A DNA stretch of 64,000 nucleotides from Rhodobacteraceae bacterium XHP0102. GTDB taxonomy: Bacteria > Pseudomonadota > Alphaproteobacteria > Rhodobacterales > Rhodobacteraceae. Positions within the stretch are counted from its first letter, which is position 1, and every line of letters starts with the position of its first letter. The stretch is from NCBI GenBank assembly GCA_025751475.1, contig JAOWLD010000001.1:124001-188000 (forward strand). The letters are read 5' to 3'. Shown here piece by piece: positions 18,803 to 28,165 of the stretch. The notes under the pieces are model-generated. The model saw only the letters and a program-made list of their open reading frames with translations, did not search any database and was not told the DNA's origin. The translations under genes and the position numbers were made by a program.

Positions 18803-21766
18803 ATGTGTGCCGACCTTCCCGATTATAAAGACACGTTGAATCTTCCCCAAACTGATTTCCCGATGCGCGCAGGCCTGCCGCAGCGCGAGCCTGACTGGCT
18901 GGCCCGTTGGGAGAAAATCGGTGTCTATCAACGGCTGCGCGATAAGGCGACAGAGGCGGCCAAGGCAGGCGCGCCGCGCCCGCCCTTCGTGCTGCATGAT
19001 GGCCCCCCCTATGCCAATGGCAATCTGCATATCGGTCACGCGCTGAACAAAGTGCTGAAGGATATGGTTGTGCGCAGCCAACAGATGATGGGCCATGAGG
19101 CGCGCTACATCCCAGGTTGGGATTGCCACGGCCTGCCCATTGAGTGGAAGATCGAGGAGGCTTATCGCGCCAAAGGCCAAGATAAGGATAAGATTGACGT
19201 TGTCGATTTCCGTCAGCAATGCCGCCGCTTTGCCGAAGGGTGGATCGATGTGCAGCGGGCCGAGTTCAAGCGCCTTGGCGTAACGGGGAATTGGGACAAG
19301 CCATACCTGACCATGGATTTCCACGCCGAGGCGGTGATCGCGGGCGAGTTTATGAAATTCCTGATGAATGGCGCGCTTTACCAAGGCTCAAAGCCCGTGA
19401 TGTGGTCGCCCGTGGAAAAGACCGCACTGGCCGAGGCGGAAGTGGAATATCACGAAGTGACCAGCCATATGGTTTGGGTTACATTCAAAGTGATGGACCA
19501 AGCGCTTCATGCAATGGACATGATCCCTGGGCCTGTTCCAACACCAACGCTCGCCGAAGCTGAAGCAAGCGTTGTGATCTGGACAACCACACCTTGGACT
19601 ATTCCACAAAATCGGGGTGTGTCCTACAATTCGCAAATAGCCTACGGGCTCTACGAAGTTATTTCTTCGCCCGAAGGTTCGACTGCGAAGGCAGGGTCTT
19701 TGGTTGTGGTTGCTGACAATTTGGCCGAAAATGTGTTTTCCGCGGCCAAATTAGAACCATCGATGTATCGCAGAATTCGACTGGTTTCGGCCAGTGAATT
19801 AGAAGCAGCAATCCTCGCTCATCCCTACGCAGGCATCGAAGGCGGCAATGGTGAGTGGGATTTCCCCGTGCCGATGGTTGCGGGCGATCATGTGACCGAT
19901 GATGCGGGAACGGGCTTTGTGCATACCGCGCCAAGCCATGGCGATGACGATTACCAGATGGGCCTGAAATATGATCTGGGGATGACCTATAATGTCGAAC
20001 CCGATGGCACCTATCGCGCCAGCCTGCCGATCTTTGGCGGGCAGGCGATCATCTTGCCCGATGGCAAGGAAGGCCCTGCCAATGTGTCCAACATCAAGGC
20101 GCTGCACGCGGCGGGTGCGCTTTTTGCCAGGGGCAAGTTTAAGCATTCCTACCCCCATTCATGGCGCAGCAAGGCACCGTTGATTTATCGCAACACACCC
20201 CAATGGTTCGCCGCCATCGACCGCGAGATTGGTGGGGATGACACCTATGGCAAAACCATCCGCGAACGCGCACTGCGCTCAATTGATGAATTGGTGACGT
20301 GGACACCGCAGACAGGGCGCAATCGTCTGTATTCGATGATTGAAGCCCGCCCTGACTGGGTCTTGTCGCGTCAGCGCGCATGGGGGGTTCCACTGACCTG
20401 TTTCGTGAAGAAAGACGCAGGCCCAAGTGACCCTGATTTCTTGCTGCGCGATGAGGCGGTGAATGCCCGCATCCTTGAGGCCTTCAAGGCTGAGGGCGCA
20501 GATGCATGGTATAAGGAGGGGGCCAAAGCCCGCTTCTTGGGCAATGAATATGATCCAGACGCCTATGAGCAGGTCTTTGACATCTTGGATGTATGGTTTG
20601 ACTCTGGCTCGACCCATGCTTTCGTTTTGCGCGACCGCGAGGATGGCTCTGAGGACGGGATTGCCGATCTTTATCTCGAAGGCACGGATCAGCATCGCGG
20701 GTGGTTCCATTCCTCGATGTTGCAGGCCTGCGGCACAATCGGCCGTGCGCCCTATCGCGGGGTTCTGACCCATGGCTTTACGCTCGATGAGAAGGGCATG
20801 AAAATGTCCAAATCCTTGGGCAATACGGTCGCGCCGCAAGCGGTCATTGATCAATATGGCGCGGATATTTTGCGCCTTTGGGTGGCGCAGTCTGACTATA
20901 CGGCGGATTTGCGCATTGGTCCTGAAATCTTAAAAGGTGTCGCAGACAGCTATCGCCGCTTGCGCAACACGATGCGGTTTATGCTTGGATCTCTTGGCGA
21001 TGTCACGGCGGCGGATCACACCGAGGCCAATGATATGCCAGAGTTAGAGCGGTTTATCCTGCACCGTTTGGCGGAGTTGGACCAGACCGTGCGTGAAGGC
21101 TATCGCAAATATGATTTCCAAGGTGTGTTCCAATCCTTGTTCAACTTTGCAACCACGGATTTGTCTGCCTTTTATTTCGATATTCGCAAAGACGCACTTT
21201 ATTGCGATGGCAACACGTTGGAGCGCCGTGCGGCACGCACAGTGTTGCTGCATTTGTTTGATCGCCTGACCACATGGTTGGCGCCCATCCTGACCTTCAC
21301 CATGGAAGAAGTCTGGCTAGAGCGGCACAAAGACCCCGAGGCCTCTGTGCATCTGGTGGATTTCCCTGACACCCCCGCCGCGTGGCATAACCCAGAACTG
21401 GCCGCAAAATGGGCGATGATCCGCCGTGCGCGCCGTGTGGTGACAGCCGCGCTTGAGGTGCAGCGCCGTGACAAGGTAATTGGCGCCTCGTTGGAGGCCG
21501 CACCCGTCATCCATGTCGCTGATGCCGAGATGCGCGCGGTGCTGCAATCGGTCCCGTTCGAGGATTTGGTGATTACCTCTGCGGTCACTTTGACGGATGC
21601 GGCGGCCCCTGCCGATGCGTTCGCCTTGCCCGAAATCGAAGGGATCGCCGTGGTCTTTGCCAAGGCGGAAGGCGAGAAATGCGCGCGGTGCTGGAAAATC
21701 CTGCCCGATGTGGGCCGTCACGGCCACGCCCATGTCTGTGGGCGCTGTGACAGCGCCTTATCGTAA
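18803..21766 (+). CDS. ileS: Isoleucine--tRNA ligase
   Basis: A 987-residue class I synthetase. HIGH motif in PPYANGNLHIGHALNKVLKD (about 68-87). The CP1 editing domain contains WTTTPWTIPQNRGV and the hydrolytic-site region DDAGTGFVHTAPSHGDDDY. KMSKS is exact (GMKMSKSLGNTVAP, about 670). A C-terminal zinc finger (CARCWKILPDVGRHGHAHVCGRC) completes the IleRS1 architecture. The start at 18803 follows the family N-terminus (MCADLPDYKDTLNLPQTDFPMR), though the ribosome site is poor. Codons from about 19490 to 19850 (residues ~230-350) look different from the rest of the gene; see findings. Confidence 0.97.
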   Translation: MCADLPDYKDTLNLPQTDFPMRAGLPQREPDWLARWEKIGVYQRLRDKATEAAKAGAPRPPFVLHDGPPYANGNLHIGHALNKVLKDMVVRSQQMMGHEARYIPGWDCHGLPIEWKIEEAYRAKGQDKDKIDVVDFRQQCRRFAEGWIDVQRAEFKRLGVTGNWDKPYLTMDFHAEAVIAGEFMKFLMNGALYQGSKPVMWSPVEKTALAEAEVEYHEVTSHMVWVTFKVMDQALHAMDMIPGPVPTPTLAEAEASVVIWTTTPWTIPQNRGVSYNSQIAYGLYEVISSPEGSTAKAGSLVVVADNLAENVFSAAKLEPSMYRRIRLVSASELEAAILAHPYAGIEGGNGEWDFPVPMVAGDHVTDDAGTGFVHTAPSHGDDDYQMGLKYDLGMTYNVEPDGTYRASLPIFGGQAIILPDGKEGPANVSNIKALHAAGALFARGKFKHSYPHSWRSKAPLIYRNTPQWFAAIDREIGGDDTYGKTIRERALRSIDELVTWTPQTGRNRLYSMIEARPDWVLSRQRAWGVPLTCFVKKDAGPSDPDFLLRDEAVNARILEAFKAEGADAWYKEGAKARFLGNEYDPDAYEQVFDILDVWFDSGSTHAFVLRDREDGSEDGIADLYLEGTDQHRGWFHSSMLQACGTIGRAPYRGVLTHGFTLDEKGMKMSKSLGNTVAPQAVIDQYGADILRLWVAQSDYTADLRIGPEILKGVADSYRRLRNTMRFMLGSLGDVTAADHTEANDMPELERFILHRLAELDQTVREGYRKYDFQGVFQSLFNFATTDLSAFYFDIRKDALYCDGNTLERRAARTVLLHLFDRLTTWLAPILTFTMEEVWLERHKDPEASVHLVDFPDTPAAWHNPELAAKWAMIRRARRVVTAALEVQRRDKVIGASLEAAPVIHVADAEMRAVLQSVPFEDLVITSAVTLTDAAAPADAFALPEIEGIAVVFAKAEGEKCARCWKILPDVGRHGHAHVCGRCDSALS

Positions 21767-21841
21767 TCGCCACTTCGTGACTTGGAACCTGACCCGAAAG
21801 GGTTAGGGTCCTGTGTAGATGTAAGAAATGAGGGACGGATC

Positions 21842-22705
21842 ATGTCGGAAAATGCGCCATATACCCCGCCGAAGGTTTGGGTTTGGGACAAGGAAAATGG
21901 TGGCAAATGGGCGGGGCTGAACCGCCCGATTGCAGGGCCAACCCATGACAAGGATTTGCCACGGGGGAATCATCCGTTTCAGCTTTATTCCTTGGCCACA
22001 CCCAACGGGGTCAAGGTCACGGTAATGTTTGAGGAATTGCTGGCCGCGGGTCATGCCGCGGAATATGACGCGTGGCTGATCCGTATTGGGGATGGCGATC
22101 AATTCGGGTCAGGATTTACGGATGTGAACCCCAATTCAAAAATTCCTGCCTTGATGGATTATTCGGGTGAAACGCCTGTGCGGGTGTTTGAATCAGGCGC
22201 GATTTTGATGCATTTGGCCGAAAAATTTGGCGCCTTCTTGGGCCGTCCAGAGGATCGGCCAGAACTTCTGTCATGGCTCATGTGGCAGATGGGAAGTGCG
22301 CCCTATCTGGGCGGCGGGTTTGGGCATTTCTATGCCTATGCCCCATTTGCGCAAGAATACCCAATCAATCGTTTCGCGATGGAGGTGAAGCGCCAGTTGG
22401 ATGTGCTTGATCGTCATCTTGCAGGGCGCGATTGGATGGTGGGCAGCGACATAACCATTGCCGATATTGCCATTGCCCCATGGTATGGCCGTCTTGTGCG
22501 CGGCGAGGCCTATGACGCGGGCGAGTTTCTCTCTGTGCATGAATATAAAAATGTGGTCGCTTGGGCCGCGCGCTTCTATGCCCGTCCCGCCGTGCAGCGC
22601 GGTGCGATGGTCAACCGCACCTATGGCCCGATTGAGGGGCAATTGCACGAGCGCCATTCTGCCGATGATTTCCTGAACCGCACGCAGGATAAAATCGGCG
22701 GGTGA
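21842..22705 (+). CDS. yghU: YghU-type glutathione S-transferase / disulfide-bond reductase
   Basis: A 287-residue GST-fold protein. The N-terminal extension PPKVWVWDKENGGKWAGLNRPIAGPTHDKDLPRG is characteristic of the YghU (Nu-class) subfamily and replaces the usual short N-terminus. The thioredoxin-like domain contains LYSLATPNGVKVTVMFEELLAAG and NPNSKIPAL with VFESGAILMHLAEK; the all-helical C-terminal domain has DWMVGSDITIADIAIAPW. E. coli YghU and YfcG bind two glutathiones and reduce disulfides; the same activity is expected here. The ATG at 21842 follows GAGGGACGG. Its stop touches the stop of the convergent ygfZ with no spacer. Confidence 0.88.
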   Translation: MSENAPYTPPKVWVWDKENGGKWAGLNRPIAGPTHDKDLPRGNHPFQLYSLATPNGVKVTVMFEELLAAGHAAEYDAWLIRIGDGDQFGSGFTDVNPNSKIPALMDYSGETPVRVFESGAILMHLAEKFGAFLGRPEDRPELLSWLMWQMGSAPYLGGGFGHFYAYAPFAQEYPINRFAMEVKRQLDVLDRHLAGRDWMVGSDITIADIAIAPWYGRLVRGEAYDAGEFLSVHEYKNVVAWAARFYARPAVQRGAMVNRTYGPIEGQLHERHSADDFLNRTQDKIGG

Positions 22706-23467
22706 TTATTCGGTGAAATGCACCTCGGCTGCGCCCGCCTGCATAACGGGTTGGGCGCGGTCAAAACGTAAGTAAGCCAGTGCTTGATCGCCCGCGATGC
22801 TGTGGATCCGCCCCACCTCGCGCCCATCTGCGGTGATGGTTGTGCCTTCCTCCGTTGCGCCGCTGATCTTGACCCGCGCCAGACCTTTGCGCAGCTCGGT
22901 CTTGTGTTTCATCCGCGCTGTCACCTCTTGGCCGACATAGCACCCTTTTTTGAAATCCACGCCATTGAGGCGCTCAAAACCAAGCTCTAGGATATAGCTG
23001 TCATTGGGGATCAATTCGGACCCATGTTCGGGGATCAAATGGGCAATGCGCGTGGTTTTCCATCCTTCGGCATCCCATGAGTTGGGCAAGCCTGACTGAT
23101 CATAAGCCCGCCAACCAAGGGCCGCATCACGCGGATCTGCGAATGCCCCGTCAGGTTGCGCGCCATATCCCACAGCAACGGATATATCCGATAGGGACAG
23201 CGCAACATCAGCCCGCAATTTATACATCGACAAACGCTGCATCAGCGGTGCGGCCAAATCAGCGTCCACATCCAGCAGCACATCATCGCCGCGATTCAGC
23301 ATGAAAAAATCGGCCAGATATTTTCCCTGCGGGCTTAGGATCGCGGTATAGCGCAGACCATCGCCCACGGGCGGCACGGCATTGGTGGTCAGCCCTTGCA
23401 AGAATTTCTCGCGGTCTGATCCTGTGATCTGAATGATCTTACGATTTTGTGGCTGATCGTTGCCCAT
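22706..23467 (-). CDS. ygfZ: tRNA-modifying protein YgfZ / CAF17-like folate-binding protein
   Basis: A 253-residue GcvT-fold protein assisting maintenance of [4Fe-4S] enzymes such as MiaB and radical-SAM proteins, with folate as cofactor. It has the family signature K-G-C-Y-x-G-Q-E (KGCYVGQEVTARM, Cys176), the N-terminal GSDREKFLQGLTTNAV and the C-terminal RHKTELRKGLARV-like barrel (MKHKTELRKGLARVKI). No membrane or export signals. It runs opposite to the flanking genes, convergent with the GST gene and divergent from the aminotransferase. Confidence 0.9.
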   Translation of the reverse strand: MGNDQPQNRKIIQITGSDREKFLQGLTTNAVPPVGDGLRYTAILSPQGKYLADFFMLNRGDDVLLDVDADLAAPLMQRLSMYKLRADVALSLSDISVAVGYGAQPDGAFADPRDAALGWRAYDQSGLPNSWDAEGWKTTRIAHLIPEHGSELIPNDSYILELGFERLNGVDFKKGCYVGQEVTARMKHKTELRKGLARVKISGATEEGTTITADGREVGRIHSIAGDQALAYLRFDRAQPVMQAGAAEVHFTE

Positions 23468-23604
23468 GGCGCTGTTTCCCTTGTCCTGACCAGAGAGCTA
23501 ATCATTCTTGCGCTCTTGCCAAGGTCGTCAGAGTAATTGAAATTGCACCAAGACGCAAAAGCCTGTGCCTTGCTTTTTGCGGATTTCAATAAAGGGACAG
23601 TTCC

Positions 23605-24810
23605 ATGAGCCTTGCCAACGGTCGTCATTATCTTGCTATTCCTGGCCCTTCGGTCATGCCTGATCGCGTGTTGCAGGCGATGCATCGCCCCGCACCGAAT
23701 ATTTACACAGGCGAATTGGTTGAGATGGTGCATGGGCTGATCCCTGACCTCAAGGCTGTTGGTCGTGCAGAAAATGCAAATGTGGCGATTTATATCGCCA
23801 ATGGGCATGGCGTCTGGGAGGCGGCCCTTTGCAACACGCTGTCGCGGGGCGACAAGATTTTGGTGCTCGGCACGGGGCGGTTCTGCCTTGGCTGGGGCGA
23901 GTTTGCTGCCGCACTGGGGATCGAGTGCCAGATCATCGATTTCGGCGCCCAATCCGATATCGACATGACCCGCGTGGCTGAGGCTTTGGCGGCGGATAAG
24001 GCGCATGAGATCAAGGCGGTATTGGCTGTGCAGGTGGATACGTCAACCAGCGTGCGCAATGATATCTTGGCCTTGCGCCAGACTTTGGACGCGGCGGGGC
24101 ATCCTGCGCTGTTGTTCTCCGATAACATCGCCTGCCTCGCCTGCGATGCGTTTGAATTTGACGCATGGGGCGTGGATGTCATGGTTACAGGCAGCCAAAA
24201 GGGTCTGATGACCCCACCCGGAATTGGGTTTGTCTATTTCTCGGAAAAAGCGGATCAGGCGCGCGAACGGGCCAATTGTGTAACACCCTATTGGGACTGG
24301 CGGCCACGTGTAAACCCGACCGAGTTTTACAAATACTTCAACGGCACCGCGCCCACCCACCATCTTTATGGTTTGCGTGTGGCTTTGGACATGATCTTGC
24401 ACGAAGAAGGGTTGGAGGCTGTTTGGGCGCGCCACGCGACCTTGGCCCGCGCCGTATGGGCGGCGTTGGACCGTTGGGGGGCTGCTGGTCCAGTAGCGGC
24501 TAATATTGCGGACCCTGCGAAACGGTCCCATGCGGTGACCACGGTGGATATGGGCACAGGGAATGGCGCGAAGATGCGCGATTGGATGACGGCCACCGCA
24601 GGGGTCACGCTGGGTATTCCTTTGCAGGGTTTGCGTGCTGACCATGCGCAAGGGGCGGATTTCTTCCGTATTGGTCATATGGGCCATGTGAACGCGCATA
24701 TGGTTTTGGGTCTTTTGGGCAGTTTGCAGGCGGGGATGAAAGCCATGCAAATCCCACATGATCCAACGGGTCTAGAGGCCGCGATTGAGGTTATCGGCGG
24801 GGCGGGGTGA
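23605..24810 (+). CDS. Class V PLP aminotransferase (serine/alanine--glyoxylate type)
   Basis: A 401-residue fold-type I PLP enzyme. The PLP lysine is Lys199 in VTGSQKGLMTPPG, and Asp173 (LLFSDNIACLACDAF) likely pairs with the pyridine N. IPGPSVMPDRVLQAMHRP at the N-terminus and NGHGVWEAAL match the serine-glyoxylate/alanine-glyoxylate/ureidoglycine-glyoxylate group. Amino donor cannot be decided from sequence: serine, alanine or ureidoglycine are the options. The usual DGVSS-type segment reads SDNIACLACD, a variant within the family. Twenty bases at its 3' end overlap the end of the convergent aminotransferase gene. It is preceded by AAAGGGACAG. Confidence 0.83.
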   Translation: MSLANGRHYLAIPGPSVMPDRVLQAMHRPAPNIYTGELVEMVHGLIPDLKAVGRAENANVAIYIANGHGVWEAALCNTLSRGDKILVLGTGRFCLGWGEFAAALGIECQIIDFGAQSDIDMTRVAEALAADKAHEIKAVLAVQVDTSTSVRNDILALRQTLDAAGHPALLFSDNIACLACDAFEFDAWGVDVMVTGSQKGLMTPPGIGFVYFSEKADQARERANCVTPYWDWRPRVNPTEFYKYFNGTAPTHHLYGLRVALDMILHEEGLEAVWARHATLARAVWAALDRWGAAGPVAANIADPAKRSHAVTTVDMGTGNGAKMRDWMTATAGVTLGIPLQGLRADHAQGADFFRIGHMGHVNAHMVLGLLGSLQAGMKAMQIPHDPTGLEAAIEVIGGAG

Positions 24811-25918
24811 GTGACTCAAGGGCCGCAAGCGCCTTTGGCAATTCCGCCTCGAGATGCGCCAACATCGGCCCATCGCCGCAGGAGATGCGGATCGTGCGGT
24901 TGAACGGCGCCACGCTTGGCATTCGAATGAATACACCGCGCGCGGCCAGTTCCTTGAGCAAGGCCGCCGCATAGGCCCCATCCCGCCCGCAATCGAGCGC
25001 CACGAAATTCGTGGCTGAGGGCACCGGGTGCAATCCATTTGCCGTGGCTATGCGCGCAATCTCGGCGCGGGCTTGGGTGATTTTTTGCACTGTCGCAGTG
25101 AGGTGTATCTGATCTTGCAGTGCCGCCAAAGCGCCCGCTTGCGCGATACGGCCCACCCCGAAATGGTTGCGGATCTTATCAAAGGCACGGACGATGTCAG
25201 GATGGCCTATCGCGTAGCCCACCCGAAGTCCTGCAAGACCATAGGCCTTGGAAAAGGTGCGCATACGGATCACGCGAGGGTGGTGGACATCCATGGCGGG
25301 GATCGCATCTGCAGGGGCAGTGTCGGCATAGGCCTCATCCAAGATCAGAACCGTGCGTTCGGGCAACGCTGCGATAAGCTGCGTGATAACCTCTGCCTTG
25401 TGCCATGTGCCCATCGGGTTATCTGGATTGGCAAGATAAAGCAGCTTTGCATCTGTCGCGCGCGCGGCTGCCAGCAAGGCCTCTGGGTCTTCGTGATCGC
25501 CTTTATACGGAACAGCCGTCACCTTTCCGCCATATCCAGTGACGTGATAAAGGAAAGTCGGATAGGCCCCAAGCGAGGTGACCACCGCATCGCCCTCGGC
25601 CACCAAAAGCCGCACAAGATAGCCCAATAGACCATCAATCCCTTCGCCCACCACGATATTCTCAGGCGCAACAGCGTGATGGGACGCAAGCGCGTGGCGC
25701 AGCGTATGGTTTTCTGGGTCGCCATACATCCAAACCTCACGCGCGGCGGCCTCCATCGCGGCAATCGCATGGGGCGAGGGGCCAAAGACGCTTTCATTGG
25801 CACCAAGCCGTGCGGCAAAGGCATAGCCTTGCGCGCGTTCCTGCGCTTCAGGGCCGACAAAAGGCACTTTTGCAGGCAGACCCTCGATTAGGGGGGTGTA
25901 GCGCGGATTGGTCATCAT
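24791..25918 (-). CDS. Histidinol-phosphate aminotransferase-like PLP enzyme
   Basis: About 375 residues, fold-type I aminotransferase of the HisC subfamily: LGANESVFGPSPHAIAAM (substrate arm), NIVVGEGIDGLLGYLVRLLV, LANPDNPMG, DEAYAD (about 194-199) and the PLP lysine Lys224 in RTFSKAYGLAGLRVGYAIG, then RISCGDGPML. HisC homologues act on histidinol phosphate but many paralogues use aromatic or other amino acids; no his gene is adjacent, so the substrate is open. The ATG at 25918 is chosen for its GAGGG site; an ATG one codon later is equally possible. It overlaps the convergent class V aminotransferase by 20 bp and is divergent from rpe. Confidence 0.83.
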   Translation of the reverse strand: MMTNPRYTPLIEGLPAKVPFVGPEAQERAQGYAFAARLGANESVFGPSPHAIAAMEAAAREVWMYGDPENHTLRHALASHHAVAPENIVVGEGIDGLLGYLVRLLVAEGDAVVTSLGAYPTFLYHVTGYGGKVTAVPYKGDHEDPEALLAAARATDAKLLYLANPDNPMGTWHKAEVITQLIAALPERTVLILDEAYADTAPADAIPAMDVHHPRVIRMRTFSKAYGLAGLRVGYAIGHPDIVRAFDKIRNHFGVGRIAQAGALAALQDQIHLTATVQKITQARAEIARIATANGLHPVPSATNFVALDCGRDGAYAAALLKELAARGVFIRMPSVAPFNRTIRISCGDGPMLAHLEAELPKALAALESLTPPRR

Positions 25919-26087
25919 GTGGCCCTCGCCTGTGGCCCCTGAGGGTGCCGCGATGATTTTGCTCTTTTGCGCTTCTTCCAAAAATTTCCTGCTCTCGCAA
26001 GCATCATGTCGCTTGTGCACCGCCCTGCCTGCCTCGCGGATTTGGCAAGGTGGTGACAGGGGCCGCAATCGGCGTTAAGGGAGGGCC

Positions 26088-26807
26088 ATGCAGTCTGCCC
26101 CTCAAGAAAGCCCAAGTGCCATGTCCTTTGATCGCTCTATCAAAATCGCCCCTTCGATCCTCTCCGCAGATTTTGCCGATTTTGGCCGCGAGATCCGTGC
26201 AATCGAAGCCCAAGGTGCTGATTGGGTGCATATTGACGTGATGGATGGTCATTTTGTGCCCAACCTGACCTTTGGTCCCCCCGCAGTGAAGGCGTTTCGC
26301 CCACACGTAAAAACGGTGATGGATGTGCATTTGATGATCACACCAGTCGATCCCTATATTGAGGCCTATGCCGATGCAGGTGCGGATATTTTAACGGCCC
26401 ATATCGAAGCTGGCCCGCATATTCACCGCACGCTGCAAGCCATTCGTGGGGCAGGGATGAAAGCGGGGGTGGCACTCAATCCTGCAACACCAGCCGAGAG
26501 CATCGCTCATCTTTTGGACCTTTGTGACTTGGTTTGCGTGATGACAGTTAATCCCGGTTTTGGCGGACAAAAATTTATTGACCTGACAGATAAGATCGCC
26601 CGCCTGCGTGCGATGATCGGAGATCGTCCCATCCATATCGAGATTGACGGTGGGGTTGATCCAATCACCGCTCCTTTGGTGGCCGCCGCAGGGGCGGATG
26701 TTCTGGTCGCAGGATCGGCCGTGTTCAAGGGCGGCTCGGTGGAGCGTGCCGAGGTCTATGGCGCCAATATCGCGGCAATTCGCGCGGCTGCATCTCAGGC
26801 CCAATAA
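26088..26807 (+). CDS. rpe: Ribulose-phosphate 3-epimerase
   Basis: A TIM-barrel epimerase interconverting ribulose 5-phosphate and xylulose 5-phosphate. The family motifs are intact: [34 protein letters not shown] (metal His and catalytic Asp), [20 protein letters not shown] and EIDGGV with VAGSAVF for phosphate binding. The start at 26088 is supported by GGGAGGG 5-10 bp upstream and gives 239 residues; the ATG at 26121 ([12 protein letters not shown]) matches many homologues better but lacks a ribosome site. Stop is followed by a 15-bp duplication of the gene end and a bidirectional terminator. Confidence 0.96.
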   Translation: MQSAPQESPSAMSFDRSIKIAPSILSADFADFGREIRAIEAQGADWVHIDVMDGHFVPNLTFGPPAVKAFRPHVKTVMDVHLMITPVDPYIEAYADAGADILTAHIEAGPHIHRTLQAIRGAGMKAGVALNPATPAESIAHLLDLCDLVCVMTVNPGFGGQKFIDLTDKIARLRAMIGDRPIHIEIDGGVDPITAPLVAAAGADVLVAGSAVFKGGSVERAEVYGANIAAIRAAASQAQ

Positions 26808-26822
26808 TCTAAGGCCCAATAA

Positions 26823-26850
26823 ATAAGGCGCGCAAAAAAGCGCGCCTTAT
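26823..26850. terminator. Bidirectional terminator between rpe and ccr
   Basis: Perfect 11-bp inverted repeat ATAAGGCGCGC/GCGCGCCTTAT around a six-A loop. The AT-rich ends allow it to act for rpe on one strand and for ccr on the other. Confidence 0.7.
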
Positions 26851-26869
26851 GAGCGTTTGAGGCGTGGGT

Positions 26870-28165
26870 TCAGTTGCCAGTGGAACCTGCTTCCAACACA
26901 TCTTCTAAAGTGCGCAATCCTGTGCGCGGGGCTTGGACAAGCACGGCCATGTTGCCGGGCTTATGCTCGTTGCGCATCATTTTCACATGGGCCAGTGGCA
27001 GATCCTCCCATGGGAACACCTCTGACATACAAGGATCAAGGCGGCGATCCAGCATCAGTTTATTGGCCGCTGCCGCCTGTTTGAGATGGGCAAAGTGACT
27101 GCCTTGAAGGCGCTTTTGATGGCTCCACATATGGCGCACGTCAAAGGTGCAATTATACCCGCTTGTGCCTGCGCAGATCACGACCATACCCCCGCGCTTG
27201 ACCACGAAGGTGGAGACGGGGAAGGTGGCCTCACCTGGGTGTTCAAAGACCATGTCGACATTCACACCTTTTCCCGTGATGTCCCAGATCGCTTTGCCGA
27301 AGCGGCGGACTTCGGCGAACCATTCGGCATATTCCTCTGTGCCGACCTCGGGCAGGCGGCCCCAGCAATTGAAATCTTTCCGATTGATCACGCCTTTCGC
27401 CCCAAGGTCCATGACGAATTGGCGCTTGTCCTCTTCGGAGATCACGCCGATGGCATTCGCGCCCGCCGTGTTGATCAACTGAATGGCGAACGATCCAAGA
27501 CCCCCTGACGCGCCCCAGACCAGAACGTTTTGCCCAGGTTTCAGGTCATGCGGCTCATGGCCAAAGAGCATCCGATAGGCAGTGGCGAGTGTCAGAGTGT
27601 AGCAGGCGCTTTCTTCCCATGTCAGATGCTTGGGGCGCGGCATCAACTGCTGTGATTGAACGCGGGTGAATTGCGCGAAGGATCCATCGGCGGTTTCATA
27701 GCCCCAGATGCGTTGTGAGGGCGAAAGCATCGGGTCGCCGCCATTGCACTCCTCATCATCACCATTGTCTTGATTGCAATGGACCACGACCTCATCGCCG
27801 ACCTTCCAGCGCGTGACCTTGTCGCCAACGGCCCAAACGATGCCTGCCGCGTCTGATCCGATGATTGCATAGGGGGCTTTGTGTTGATTGAACACGGATG
27901 CGGGTTTGCCCAAGCAGGCCCAGACACCGTTGTAATTTACGCCTGCCGCCATCACCAAGACCAGAACCTCATTGCTGTCAATGGTGGGCGTGTCGATCAC
28001 CTCAAGCTCAAGCGCCTTATCGGGTGTGCCATGGCGCTCTTGGCGCAGAACCCATGCGTGCATGGTGGGCGGCACAAACCCCAAAGGGGGCATTTCGCCC
28101 ATATCATAGAGGTCTTTTTCTGGCGCCTCGTAAGAGGTGGGCGTATCGTTACTGTCCAAAGCCAT
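26870..28165 (-). CDS. ccr: Crotonyl-CoA carboxylase/reductase
   Basis: A 431-residue MDR-superfamily enzyme performing NADPH-dependent reductive carboxylation of crotonyl-CoA to ethylmalonyl-CoA, the key step of the EMC pathway. It has the NADPH motif LVWGASGGLGSFAIQL (about 210-225), the Ccr-specific insert NQDNGDDEECNGGDPMLSPSQRIWGYETADGSFAQF, and GVNYNGVWACLGKP, where the Asn of NYN is one of the CO2-binding positions in characterised Ccr. Start at 28165: GGAGG lies 7 bp upstream. Upstream in-frame ATGs give a poorly conserved extension. Divergent from ecm, whose product acts in the same pathway. Confidence 0.97.
   Translation of the reverse strand: MALDSNDTPTSYEAPEKDLYDMGEMPPLGFVPPTMHAWVLRQERHGTPDKALELEVIDTPTIDSNEVLVLVMAAGVNYNGVWACLGKPASVFNQHKAPYAIIGSDAAGIVWAVGDKVTRWKVGDEVVVHCNQDNGDDEECNGGDPMLSPSQRIWGYETADGSFAQFTRVQSQQLMPRPKHLTWEESACYTLTLATAYRMLFGHEPHDLKPGQNVLVWGASGGLGSFAIQLINTAGANAIGVISEEDKRQFVMDLGAKGVINRKDFNCWGRLPEVGTEEYAEWFAEVRRFGKAIWDITGKGVNVDMVFEHPGEATFPVSTFVVKRGGMVVICAGTSGYNCTFDVRHMWSHQKRLQGSHFAHLKQAAAANKLMLDRRLDPCMSEVFPWEDLPLAHVKMMRNEHKPGNMAVLVQAPRTGLRTLEDVLEAGSTGN

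Noticed and set aside
21787-21808. Stem CCTGACCC/GGGTTAGG after ileS as a terminator
   Set aside because: One wobble and no T-run; transcription probably continues toward the GST gene or the hairpin is incidental.
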